Positions 7,325 through 15,577 of a DNA stretch of 32,966 nt are shown piece by piece. Position 1 is the first letter of the stretch; the number at the start of each line of letters is the position of its first letter. The notes under the pieces are model-generated. The model searched no databases. It was not told where the DNA came from and saw only the letters and a list, made by a program, of their open reading frames with translations. The translations under genes were made by a program, and so were the position numbers. This stretch comes from Magnetococcales bacterium (lineage in GTDB: Bacteria > Pseudomonadota > Magnetococcia > Magnetococcales > UBA8363): positions 1 through 32,966 of the forward strand of contig JACSDG010000013.1 of assembly GCA_015660855.1 (NCBI GenBank). Reading direction: 5' to 3'.

Positions 7325-7696
7325 TCAAGGTAATCCCCACAACACATCGCGCACCACGGACTCTTTGTCTTCTGGCTGAGGCTTCCCATGCTCCTCCCTC
7401 CGGTAGATGGTCACACCCACCCGCCGGATATGCTCCAGCAAAGGCGGATAACGAATGCCGTCGTAGGCTTTGACGTCGAATTCATAGGGCATGGGCAACT
7501 GATCCAAAGCCCCAACCGCAGCTTCTGCCCTGAGTTCATCAAACACGCCCACCAGAGCCAAATCCACATCCGAATGGGGCCGATAGTTGCCTTTGGCTCG
7601 GGAACCGAACATGATCACTTCACGGATTTCTGGCATCCTCCGGAAAACTTCGTGCATTAAAGCCAACTCACGCTGACTCAATCCCAAATTACTCAT
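7325..7696 (-). CDS. MNT-type minimal nucleotidyltransferase (antitoxin of HEPN/MNT pair)
   Basis: 123 residues from the ATG at 7696; a TTG at 7702 would add two. The polymerase-beta-like signature is intact: GSRAKGNYRPHSDVDLAL gives Gly31-Ser32 and the metal-binding Asp43 and Asp45, with a third acidic candidate in FDVKAYD near residue 74. Proteins of this type (HI0073 family, MntA) act with a HEPN partner; characterised ones inactivate it by attaching AMP. The ATG overlaps the stop of the upstream HEPN gene by 8 bases, so the two are translationally coupled. The C-terminus ends shortly before an intergenic repeat. Confidence 0.88.
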   Translation of the reverse strand: MSNLGLSQRELALMHEVFRRMPEIREVIMFGSRAKGNYRPHSDVDLALVGVFDELRAEAAVGALDQLPMPYEFDVKAYDGIRYPPLLEHIRRVGVTIYRREEHGKPQPEDKESVVRDVLWGLP

Positions 7697-8105
7697 TTTC
7701 AACAGAGCGTATCAAGAAAAACTCGTGCAACCGATCAAAAGCCGCAAAATAACGGGTAGCCACCTTTTTCAGTGCCTCGTCAAAGGTTTCAAAGTCGTAT
7801 TTGTGAGAGAGCAGGTTGCTGTGTTGCAATATGTCCATCCAAACCTGCGCATCATCCAGAACACCAACGGAGAAGGCCCCCTTGATCACCTTGCGGGGCG
7901 TAGCCTCCTTAATGACCACCCCCTGTTCTTCCAGGTAGTCCTTGAGGGTTTTCCATGCCAGCTCAAAGGCAAACTCAAAGCGCTGGACTGCGCCTTCCTT
8001 TTCCAACTGGGAAAGGGAGTCCATGCCCCTTTCCTGAACTTCCCGCAACAGGACAAAGGCCCGGTCGAAATTGTCGAAACGCTGTTTCCAACGAATATCC
8101 GTCAT
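7689..8105 (-). CDS. HEPN-type nucleotidyltransferase-associated protein (HI0074 family)
   Basis: 138 residues from the ATG at 8105. A longer reading to 8186 would add 27 residues that look non-homologous (CCTHRPCES...) and would run into a palindrome. The all-helical protein contains the family pattern FEFAFELAWKTLKDYLEEQG and the late motif NLLSHKYDF. HEPN toxins of this type use an R-x4-6-H ribonuclease motif. His101 is present, but the position where Arg is expected (before Asn97) is Ser96, so catalytic competence is doubtful. Family members form a complex with the MNT nucleotidyltransferase encoded immediately downstream. Function may be a toxin-antitoxin pair or a substrate-binding subunit. 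Confidence 0.85.
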   Translation of the reverse strand: MTDIRWKQRFDNFDRAFVLLREVQERGMDSLSQLEKEGAVQRFEFAFELAWKTLKDYLEEQGVVIKEATPRKVIKGAFSVGVLDDAQVWMDILQHSNLLSHKYDFETFDEALKKVATRYFAAFDRLHEFFLIRSVENE

Positions 8106-8160
8106 GGCTGCCCCGGCATTATCAACCGCCCCAGGACTACGGAGCTTGCCCGCCATCGAT

Positions 8161-8197
8161 TCACAGGGACGGTGTGTGCAACACACCGTCCCTGTGA
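8161..8197. repeat. Perfect 17-bp hairpin, REP-like
   Basis: TCACAGGGACGGTGTGT (8161-8177) pairs perfectly with ACACACCGTCCCTGTGA (8181-8197) around GCA. It starts seven bases after the aldolase stop codon, so it may also act at the mRNA 3' end, although no U-run follows. Its head GGGACGGTGTGT matches the island palindromes (GGGACAGTATAT) at every base except three A/G positions. Confidence 0.8.
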
Positions 8198-8203
8198 TAA
8201 AAA

Positions 8204-9220
8204 CTACTTGCCGCCAAAGATGGCTTTGCCCTGGCCCGCAGAGCCAAGGACGGTCTTGTTTTTCTCTATGATCATCTTCGTCAACTCGTCGCGAGCCGGC
8301 CCCAAATATTTACGGGGGTCGAACTCGGCGGGTTTGTCCTTGAAAACCTTGCGAATCATCGCCGTCATGGCCAAACGACCGTCGGAGTCAATGTTGATCT
8401 TGCAGACAGCAGATCGGGTCGCTTGACGCAGCTGTTCCGCAGGAATGCCCACCGCATCCTTGAGGGCACCGCCATTGCCGTTGATCATGCTTACGTAAGT
8501 CGGAACCACCGAAGAAGATCCATGCAGGACGATGGGGAACCCGGGAATCCGCTTTTCAATCTCCTCGAGGATATCAAAACGCAAAGGAGGCGGTACCAGA
8601 ACGCCCTCAGCGTTGCGGGTGCATTGGCTGGGGCTGAACTTGTTGGCCCCATGGGAGGTGCCGATGGAAATGGCCAGAGAGTCCACACCTGTCTTGCTGA
8701 CAAACTCCTCAACCTCTTCAGGACGGGTATAGGTGGACTTGTCAGCAACCACATCGTCTTCGATACCCGCCAGGACACCCAGCTCGCCCTCAACGCTCAC
8801 GTCATGGGCATGCGCATACTCCACAACCTTCTTGGTCAAGGCCATGTTGTCCGCGAAAGAATGGTGCGAACCATCGATCATGACCGAGGAAAAACCCGTG
8901 TCGATACAGGATTTGCACAGATCCAAAGTGTCGCCATGGTCAAGATGCAGTGCAAACTTCAGATGCGGATTGATCTCCTTGAGCAACTCTGCTGCACCCT
9001 GGGCCATGTAACGCAACAGCGTTTGGTTGGCATACTTCCGGGCACCGGAAGAAACCTGTAGGATGAAAGGAGAGTCCGACTGGCCGCAGCCGGTGACGAT
9101 GGCTTGCAACTGCTCCATATTGTTGAAATTGTAGGCCGGAATGGCAAACTTGCCCTCAAAGGCGGCCTTGAACATGGCTTTGGTATTGACGAGGCCCAGT
9201 TCTTTATAGCTTACGGTCAT
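8204..9220 (-). CDS. fba: Class II fructose-bisphosphate aldolase
   Basis: 338-residue zinc-dependent aldolase that splits fructose-1,6-bisphosphate to glyceraldehyde-3-phosphate and dihydroxyacetone phosphate, and the reverse, in glycolysis and gluconeogenesis. The barrel begins with IPAYNFNNMEQLQA. HLDHGD at 92-97 provides the zinc and catalytic residues, VEGELG at 143-148 a conserved Glu, GTSHGANKF includes His190, and VLHGSSS includes His233, followed by the glycine-rich phosphate loop. GAGGGAAAC precedes the ATG. The gene lies alone on the minus strand between serC and the MNT/HEPN pair, with a hairpin just past its stop codon. A related ketose-bisphosphate specificity cannot be fully excluded. 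Confidence 0.93.
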   Translation of the reverse strand: MTVSYKELGLVNTKAMFKAAFEGKFAIPAYNFNNMEQLQAIVTGCGQSDSPFILQVSSGARKYANQTLLRYMAQGAAELLKEINPHLKFALHLDHGDTLDLCKSCIDTGFSSVMIDGSHHSFADNMALTKKVVEYAHAHDVSVEGELGVLAGIEDDVVADKSTYTRPEEVEEFVSKTGVDSLAISIGTSHGANKFSPSQCTRNAEGVLVPPPLRFDILEEIEKRIPGFPIVLHGSSSVVPTYVSMINGNGGALKDAVGIPAEQLRQATRSAVCKINIDSDGRLAMTAMIRKVFKDKPAEFDPRKYLGPARDELTKMIIEKNKTVLGSAGQGKAIFGGK

Positions 9221-9526
9221 GTTTCCCTCATTTCTGTTGACGTGTTTAAGGCAATGGTTCCCGGATTTGCTTCAGAAAGCCTCCTGCCCTGATGCTTGGC
9301 CTGGATTTCTGGGCTGGGACTTAGGCACTAGCCCCCAACCTTTCCGAAAAAGCCGCAAACATCATCACACCCGTGCCTTAAAAAAGCACGTCAAGGCAGA
9401 TCCTGTCGCATCAATTCTTCAGTGAGACTCTCTATAATAGCCGCGCCGATGTTAACAGCACGCATTCAGATACGCAATCCATTTCATCGGTTTGCTACCG
9501 GATGAATTCGACGATGGCCTCCTGGA
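9221..9526. other. Intergenic region between fba and serC
   Basis: 306 bases that must hold the fba promoter. No gene or RNA gene is recognised. A weak imperfect inverted repeat (ATTTCATCGG / CCGGATGAAT, 9481-9507) follows the serC stop on its downstream side but has no U-run. Confidence 0.3.
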
Positions 9527-10615
9527 TCAACCATATCGGCGTTCAAAGTCCAACATAAAAGCAACCAAGGCTTCCACACCCTCGTCGGGCATGGCATTGT
9601 AAATGGAGGCTCGCATCCCCCCCACGGAACGATGTCCCTTCAAGGTGACCAATCCCGCCTTGTTCGACTCCGACAAAAAGGTTTCGGTGAGGTCGGGTTT
9701 GCTCAGTGTGAAAGGGATATTCATACGTGAGCGGCTGTCCTTTTGATTGGGACATTGATAAAACCCCGAGGCATCGATGACTCCGTACAAACGCTCCGCC
9801 TGACGAATATTGCGTTGTTCGATTCCTGCCACGCCTCCTTGATCACGAACCCATTCCAATACCAATCCAAGGATATAGATGGCATAGGTCGGGGGGGTGT
9901 TGAGCATGGATTGCTCTTCGGCCTGGGCCTTATAGTCCAACATCACCGGCATGTTGGCGTTTCGGCCAACCAGATCCTTGCGAATGATCACCACCGTCAC
10001 ACCGCTGGGACCCAGATTTTTTTGCGCCCCCGCATAAATGATCCCAAACCGGTTCACATCGATCACCCGCGACAGGACATTGGATGACATGTCGGCGACC
10101 AGAGGAACCTTGCCAGTATCGGGAGTATAGTGGAATTCGGTTCCAAAAATGGTGTTGTTGGTCGTCATGTGAACATAAACCGCATCGGGATTGAGACGCA
10201 GTTCGTCCTGTGTTGGAATTCGGGTAAAGTTGCAATCTTCGGTTGATGCGGCCACTCGGGTTGCGGAAAAAACTTTTTTTGCCTCTTTCATGGCCTTTTT
10301 GGCCCAACTTCCGGTGAGAATAAAGTCGGCGGTTTGCCCCTTGGGGTCGCTGATCAGGTTCATCGGCACCATGGCAAACTGGAGCGAAGCCCCACCCTGC
10401 TGAAACAAAACCTCGTAGTCAGCCGAGATGCCCATCAGAGACCTGAGCATGGACTCGGCATGCTGGATGATACCCAGATATTTTTTTGAACGGTGACTCA
10501 TCTCCATCACTGACATGCCAGATCCCTGGTAGTCAAGCATTTCATCCCGAGCACGCTCCAATACCGCCACGGGCAAGGCGGCGGGACCAGCACTGAAATT
10601 ATAAACGCGTCCCAT
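9527..10615 (-). CDS. serC: Phosphoserine aminotransferase
   Basis: 362 residues, PLP-dependent fold type I. It converts 3-phosphohydroxypyruvate and glutamate to phosphoserine, and the equivalent step of pyridoxal phosphate synthesis. The N-terminus YNFSAGPAALP is diagnostic, as are FQQGGASLQF and the PLP-lysine segment YAGAQKNLGPSG with Lys199. The C-terminal part shows GLVTLKGHRSVGGMRASIYNAM. Length matches the E. coli enzyme. AGAGGACAG precedes the ATG. It lies downstream of acs on the same strand, separated by an intrinsic terminator, so it probably has its own promoter or is reached by read-through. Confidence 0.96.
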   Translation of the reverse strand: MGRVYNFSAGPAALPVAVLERARDEMLDYQGSGMSVMEMSHRSKKYLGIIQHAESMLRSLMGISADYEVLFQQGGASLQFAMVPMNLISDPKGQTADFILTGSWAKKAMKEAKKVFSATRVAASTEDCNFTRIPTQDELRLNPDAVYVHMTTNNTIFGTEFHYTPDTGKVPLVADMSSNVLSRVIDVNRFGIIYAGAQKNLGPSGVTVVIIRKDLVGRNANMPVMLDYKAQAEEQSMLNTPPTYAIYILGLVLEWVRDQGGVAGIEQRNIRQAERLYGVIDASGFYQCPNQKDSRSRMNIPFTLSKPDLTETFLSESNKAGLVTLKGHRSVGGMRASIYNAMPDEGVEALVAFMLDFERRYG

Positions 10616-10645
10616 CTGTCCTCTATGCTCCTTCTTCGAGAATGG

Positions 10646-10677
10646 TAAAAGAAAAAGGGCGCATGACCTCGCGCCCC
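10646..10677 (-). terminator. Intrinsic terminator after acs
   Basis: On the minus strand GGGCGC (10676-10671) pairs with GCGCCC (10662-10657) around an 8-base loop, followed by TTTTTCTTTT. It lies just beyond the acs stop codon and before serC. Confidence 0.8.
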
Positions 10678-10713
10678 AAAGGGATCAACCCAAAAACTCT
10701 CCAAGCTGGATGA

Positions 10714-12645
10714 CTATTTGTTCAACCGATTGTGAATCAGGCTGTCCACTACAGTGGAGTCCGCCAGGGTGGTGGTGTCGCCAAGGTTTTCCAATTCGTT
10801 GGCGGCAATCTTGCGCAGAATACGGCGCATGATCTTTCCAGAACGGGTTTTGGGAAGTCCTGGTGCCCATTGGATGATGTCAAGATGTGCAATGGAACCG
10901 ATTTCCTTGCGCACCAGGGCGACCAAATCTTTCTGTAATTTTTCTGACGGTTCTATCCCCTTCATCAATGTAACATAGGCGTACAAACCATTGCCCTTGA
11001 TGTTGTGCGGATAGCCCACCACGGCCGCTTCGGAAACGCATTCATGGAGCACCAGGGCACTTTCGATCTCCGCCGTTCCCAGATTATGGCCCGAAACGAT
11101 GATCACATCATCGACCCGACCCGTGATCCAATAATAGCCGTCCTTGTCCCGTTTGCATCCATCTCCGGTAAAATATTTTCCTGGAACCGCCGTCAGATAG
11201 GTTTCCAAAAAGCGTTGGTGATTACCGTAGATGGTACGCATCATGCTTGGCCATGCCCGGCCCAGAACCAAGTTACCCTCGGCCTCACCTTCCAGGACTT
11301 TCCCCTCGGGACTGGTCAGTTGGGGTTCGACACCGAAAAATGGCCGGGTTGCCGAGCCGGGCTTCAAAGGGGTGCACCCAGGCAACGGCGTAATCATGAT
11401 ACCGCCGGTTTCGGTCTGCCACCAAGTATCGACGATAGGACAACGCTTGTCCCCAACCACCTGATAATACCATTCCCAGGCTTCGGGATTGATAGGCTCA
11501 CCGACCGACCCCAGGAGCCGCAATGATTTCCTGCTGGTTTTCTTGACCGGATCGTCTCCCAATCCCATCAGCGATCGGATGGCGGTGGGGGCAGTGTAGA
11601 AAATATTCACCTGGTGTTTGTCAATTACCTGCCAGAAACGGGAAGCATCGGGATAGGTGGGGATTCCCTCAAACATCAGGGTGGTTGCCCCGTTGGCCAA
11701 GGGACCATAAACAATATAGGAGTGCCCAGTGACCCACCCCACATCCGCCGTGCACCAAAATACATCACCATCGTGATAGTCGAAGATAAACTTGTGGGTC
11801 ATGGCCGTATAAAGGCTGTATCCCCCGGTGCAATGCTGCACCCCTTTGGGTTTACCGGTGGATCCCGAGGTATAGAGAATGAACAGGGGGGCTTCGGCAT
11901 CCATTTCTTCGGCGGGACATACCGGTTCCACCTTGGCAGCCGCTTCATGGTACCAGATGTCACGCCCTTCGACCCAATTCACCTCGGTGCCACTGTGACG
12001 CAGGGTTAAAACCGTGCTCACGTTGGGACAGGATTTCAACGCCTGATCGACATTGGCCCGCAACGGCACCACTTTGCCGCCACGAAAACCACCGTCGGCG
12101 GTAATGACTGTACGACAGTCGGAGTCAAGGATGCGGTCTTTGATGGAATCGGGAGAAAATCCGCCAAAAACGACCGAATGCACGGCCCCGATTCTGGCAC
12201 AGGCCAACATGGCCACAGCCGCTTCGATAATCATGGGAAGATAAATACAGACACGATCTCCCTTGGCAACACCTCGACCTTTGAGAACGTTGGCCATCCG
12301 GCAAACTTCGGCATGCAATTGGCGGTAGGTGATCCGGCGGTCGGCGTTGGGGTCATCCCCTTCCCAAATGATTGCGATTTGATCGCCACGGGTTTCCAGA
12401 TGCCGATCCAGACAATTGTAGGAAGCGTTGGTTTTGCCACCTTCAAACCAACGGATGTGGCCCTTGCTGATATCGCAGTTCATGACCCGATCCCAGGGTT
12501 TGAACCAGTGTACAAATTCACGCGCCCGATCTCCCCAGAATGTCTCAGGGTCTTCGAGGGATTGTTTGTACCACCGTTGATATTTTTCTTCGTTGATGAA
12601 GGCATTCTCAGCAAAATGTTCAGGAACCGGATAAACTTTACTCAT
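10714..12645 (-). CDS. acs: Acetyl-CoA synthetase (AMP-forming)
   Basis: 643 residues from the ATG at 12645, which has AGGAG upstream; a reading to 12792 would add 49 non-homologous residues. It activates acetate to acetyl-AMP and then acetyl-CoA. The adenylation motif [12 protein letters not shown] lies at 258-269, and the TWWQTETGG motif and the A10 segment [15 protein letters not shown] are intact, with the Lys that is acetylated in homologues. The N-terminal region ([13 protein letters not shown]..., [12 protein letters not shown]) and the length are those of bona fide Acs. It ends in an intrinsic terminator. A hairpin with a U-run lies about 200 bases upstream on the same strand. Confidence 0.97.
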   Translation of the reverse strand: MSKVYPVPEHFAENAFINEEKYQRWYKQSLEDPETFWGDRAREFVHWFKPWDRVMNCDISKGHIRWFEGGKTNASYNCLDRHLETRGDQIAIIWEGDDPNADRRITYRQLHAEVCRMANVLKGRGVAKGDRVCIYLPMIIEAAVAMLACARIGAVHSVVFGGFSPDSIKDRILDSDCRTVITADGGFRGGKVVPLRANVDQALKSCPNVSTVLTLRHSGTEVNWVEGRDIWYHEAAAKVEPVCPAEEMDAEAPLFILYTSGSTGKPKGVQHCTGGYSLYTAMTHKFIFDYHDGDVFWCTADVGWVTGHSYIVYGPLANGATTLMFEGIPTYPDASRFWQVIDKHQVNIFYTAPTAIRSLMGLGDDPVKKTSRKSLRLLGSVGEPINPEAWEWYYQVVGDKRCPIVDTWWQTETGGIMITPLPGCTPLKPGSATRPFFGVEPQLTSPEGKVLEGEAEGNLVLGRAWPSMMRTIYGNHQRFLETYLTAVPGKYFTGDGCKRDKDGYYWITGRVDDVIIVSGHNLGTAEIESALVLHECVSEAAVVGYPHNIKGNGLYAYVTLMKGIEPSEKLQKDLVALVRKEIGSIAHLDIIQWAPGLPKTRSGKIMRRILRKIAANELENLGDTTTLADSTVVDSLIHNRLNK

Positions 12646-13020
12646 GTTAATTCTCCTGGTATCTTGCCACCCCCCTGGGATGGGCAAGAGTCTTGAACAA
12701 AAACGCCCAAAGGCGAACTTCTGGAATCCAGGCAACCATCCACCCCCACCTTGTGAGCCGGTCTGGCCAGCGGACAGTGCACTCAAAAACACATTCTACC
12801 ATTTCATCCGACAGGAATCAGTCTCCTTTTTGCTTTTCTGTCAAAAAATTGGATTTTCCCCCGAAAATCCAGTCCTGATGTTTGACAAAATGATTTGGAA
12901 TGACTCCAACAATGGCACCAATCATGCTTCATTAACGTCGCAGCAAAAAAGGATGGAAAAACTCAATCCAAGCGACTGGAAATTCCAGTCACCGCTAGCT
13001 AAAAAGAAGGAACTATCAAC
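12646..13020. other. Divergent intergenic region upstream of acs
   Basis: 375 bases between divergent acs and the 78-residue gene. It holds a perfect 9-bp stem, TGGATTTTC (12850-12858) and GAAAATCCA (12863-12871), with a CCCC loop. On the minus strand ATTTTTTGA follows, which gives it a terminator-like shape ahead of acs. No other gene is seen. Confidence 0.4.
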
Positions 13021-13257
13021 ATGGCCATTTCCAAAGTAAATTCACTTATGACCAATGTTAGCCACTTAATGACATCACGTGCTATGCAGGCCAGCCAAAA
13101 GCTGGGTGCCAAAGTGCATGCCAGTGCCTCGGCAACGGCAAGTGCCATTGATGAACGTTCCAACGTTCCCCAACAAGGAGCGACTCAAGCATTCAAGGTC
13201 AACATTTCCAAAGCTGGAATGGCCAGTTTTCAGGGGGCGCAAACCGCCAATAAATAA
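13021..13257 (+). CDS. Small protein of unknown function
   Basis: 78 residues, unrecognised. The ATG is preceded by AAGGAACTATCAAC, a good ribosome-binding site. Composition is rich in Ala, Ser, Gln and Met, with no signal peptide and no membrane segment. The first 40 residues (SLMTNVSHLMTSRAMQASQKL...) look helical, and the tail contains a basic/hydrophobic FKVNISKAGMASFQG. It is divergent from acs and convergent with the lytic transglycosylase gene. A clear start signal and no opposing gene on the other strand support it being real. Confidence 0.6.
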   Translation: MAISKVNSLMTNVSHLMTSRAMQASQKLGAKVHASASATASAIDERSNVPQQGATQAFKVNISKAGMASFQGAQTANK

Positions 13258-13298
13258 ACCATCGCCGCATTGTCAGCCATGCCAAGAGAAGGTACCAC

Positions 13299-15395
13299 TC
13301 AGGAAGAACCTGATCCGGGTTCGTCTCCCTTGATGACCTTCAGAATGGATCCTTTGCCGAACAGGATCAATTGGTAGTGTACCATCCCGTTGATGACAAG
13401 TTTGACGTAGTTGCGCGTTTCGGTGAAAGGTATGTTTTCGATAAATGTGAGGGTTGGTTCGATCTGGCGGCGTTCGCTCCATTTTTCTGCCCGTCCCGGA
13501 CCCGCATTATAGGCGCAAAGTGCCAAAACCAAATCCCCCTTGAACGTAGACAGCATACGTTTTATGTAGGCTTGACCCAAAGCCAGATTATAAGCGGGGT
13601 CATAAATCAAGCGGGGATTGGGGGGGGGGAACGAACTGAGTCTGGCTTCCTCCTCGGCCGTTGCTGGAATAATCTGCAACAACCCCTGGGCTTGGGCAGA
13701 AGATTTGGAACGGACATCAAACATGCTTTCCTGCCGGGTCATGCCCCAAATCAAGGCGGGATCCAGTTGCCACCCCCAACCTGGCTCCCAGTCGGGGACC
13801 GGGTAGAGACCCTGCCAATAAAATTGTCCACCTTTCTTCATGTCGCGCGCCAGATTGATGGCGTAATCGTAGGCACCTGAGTTGCTTGCCAAACATAAAC
13901 GTTCTTCAGTGCCTAAATTGTAACGCTGCGCCAAATTTTCAGCTTCGCGTCCGTTGTAATAATTTCGGCCTACATCCCGTAACCAGAGCATCCTTTGAAA
14001 ATCTTCCTTGATTCGAGGATCCCTGATGATGTCGCATTGGGACGCGGATCTTTTCAGATTGGGTAGACGACCATCACGGGTTTCCAGGGCCAATAAACCA
14101 TAAAAGGTGTCGGGAAACTGGGCGGCTTGGTCGATCCATGCCTTTTTGGCTTTTTTGGAATGGGACAGCTCTGCCGCCCACCAAGCCCCCTGAGAACGAA
14201 GAGATCCCGTCTTGGCCTTTTTTCCAAGCAGTTTGAACATTTCAATGGCCTGACCGTCACGCTTCAGAAGATGGGCTGTCCAACCGGACAGCCAAAGAAA
14301 ATCTTCCTGTTCCGCTCCCTTCTCTCTGGCCTTCAGGTTTAACAGGTTGAATGCCTCTTTGAGTCGATCATGTCCAGAAAAATATTTAGCTAATTTATAA
14401 CGTAATTTATAGCTGTCGTTGACATTTAAATGTCGGCCTTCCGGTCCCATGAGCATTTCGTATGTTTTGTCCAGGGAACCATGACTTCTCAACCATTCGA
14501 TGCGTGCATACCACAGCTCCGATTGGTTGGCTTCTTTCTTCGGCAGGCGTCTGCGGTATTCGGAAAAAAGTTTTTCGTTACCTGTTGTTGCGGCCTCTAG
14601 TGCCAAAAAATAATCCCGTCGATTTTTTGGAAAACTTTGGACAAAATTGGCAAGGTTGATGTGGCTGCCATTTTTTATAAGGTTGCGGGCGCGTTTTTCC
14701 CGGTCGGCGACACCAAGCTGTCTTTCAAATTCAACCGTTTTTTCTTTCAGATCCTCTGGGAGAACCATTCCGTCGAGGTACAAACGTTTCCACAAGGGGA
14801 AGGCTTCTGCGACGCGTTTTTTTGACAGAAGCAACTGGGTATAATAAGTTCGGGCCGCTGCGGAAACGGGGGGGTGGCGGTCAAACCATGTCCAGGCTTC
14901 CTTTTCCTGCATTGTTTCGGAGAGACGCGTCTCCACCATTTTTTCAATACGTTTTTTTTGGGGATGGTTGGGCCGACGTTCAAGAAAATCCAGAAGCTGT
15001 GGCAGCGTTGCGTTATAACGGGGATGAAGTAAAAGTTCGAGTTCCAGATAGGACGCCAGACCATCGTTATCAGGCCAGGATGAACGATCAAGGACACTGT
15101 CGATAGGCCCTCCTTCCTCCAGCACAGCAAAATAATTTTGAAAAATGGCGAGATCTTCCTCTGACAAGTTGGCCAACGCGACAGATGCCGGAAAAAAAAT
15201 ACCCAGGAAGATCGCAAACCATCCAACCCTACGGATGGAACTCTGTTGCGCCCCCGATGGAATCCGACAATGGCTTCTTTTGGGTAAACCGGATGCAGTA
15301 TAGACGTTCACTGGGTTTTGATCCTCATTTCGGCTACGGATTAAAGAATCATCCCCCCGGATCCCGACCGTGTTTTTTGCAGCATGCTGTGGCAA
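13299..15395 (-). CDS. slt: Soluble lytic murein transglycosylase (Slt70-like)
   Basis: 698 residues as the longest reading. It cleaves the MurNAc-GlcNAc bond of peptidoglycan in the periplasm with formation of 1,6-anhydro ends. A secretion signal (GWFAIFLGIFFPASVALA) starts only near residue 56, so translation may begin later, for instance at the GTG in NPVNVYTA near residue 28. The middle 400 residues form the helical superhelix of Slt enzymes. The catalytic domain contains GMTRQES with Glu556, then QGLLQIIPATA and LALCAYNAGPGRAEKW, the standard lytic transglycosylase motifs. A run of ten C codes FPPPN inside this domain. Divergent from the regulator gene at 15578. Confidence 0.92.
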   Translation of the reverse strand: MPQHAAKNTVGIRGDDSLIRSRNEDQNPVNVYTASGLPKRSHCRIPSGAQQSSIRRVGWFAIFLGIFFPASVALANLSEEDLAIFQNYFAVLEEGGPIDSVLDRSSWPDNDGLASYLELELLLHPRYNATLPQLLDFLERRPNHPQKKRIEKMVETRLSETMQEKEAWTWFDRHPPVSAAARTYYTQLLLSKKRVAEAFPLWKRLYLDGMVLPEDLKEKTVEFERQLGVADREKRARNLIKNGSHINLANFVQSFPKNRRDYFLALEAATTGNEKLFSEYRRRLPKKEANQSELWYARIEWLRSHGSLDKTYEMLMGPEGRHLNVNDSYKLRYKLAKYFSGHDRLKEAFNLLNLKAREKGAEQEDFLWLSGWTAHLLKRDGQAIEMFKLLGKKAKTGSLRSQGAWWAAELSHSKKAKKAWIDQAAQFPDTFYGLLALETRDGRLPNLKRSASQCDIIRDPRIKEDFQRMLWLRDVGRNYYNGREAENLAQRYNLGTEERLCLASNSGAYDYAINLARDMKKGGQFYWQGLYPVPDWEPGWGWQLDPALIWGMTRQESMFDVRSKSSAQAQGLLQIIPATAEEEARLSSFPPPNPRLIYDPAYNLALGQAYIKRMLSTFKGDLVLALCAYNAGPGRAEKWSERRQIEPTLTFIENIPFTETRNYVKLVINGMVHYQLILFGKGSILKVIKGDEPGSGSS

Positions 15396-15511
15396 ACTTT
15401 GTTTTTTCTGTGTGCGTAGACTAGCTTTCAGTAATATGATTTGTCAAGAGCTACCGGGTATGTTTTACCCTGCGTAACGTTGACGATATTTTGGCATATT
15501 GAAAAAACAAA

Positions 15512-15562
15512 GTCTGGGGGCGAATCCCTCAAGGTAATGATTCTTGCCCGAAGGGCATAACA
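15512..15562 (-). repeat. Intergenic mosaic repeat, copy R5 (reverse, partial)
   Basis: On the minus strand: ATGCCCTTCGGGCAA, then ATTACCTTGAGGGATTCGCCCCCAG, the first two modules of the element. It lies directly upstream of the regulator gene and overlaps its likely promoter region. Confidence 0.5.
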
Positions 15563-15577
15563 TTCAAGGATGCCACC

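Noticed and set aside
9481-9507. Inverted repeat after serC as an intrinsic terminator
   Set aside because: The stem is imperfect and has no U-run on the minus strand.
12178-12696. Long plus-strand frame opposite the acs start
   Set aside because: Its translation is the antisense of Acs codons, with no start signal and no recognisable domain.
12646-12792. 49-residue N-terminal extension of Acs
   Set aside because: The added sequence is Gly/Phe/Arg-rich and unlike Acs. The ATG at 12645 has AGGAG and gives the normal family N-terminus.
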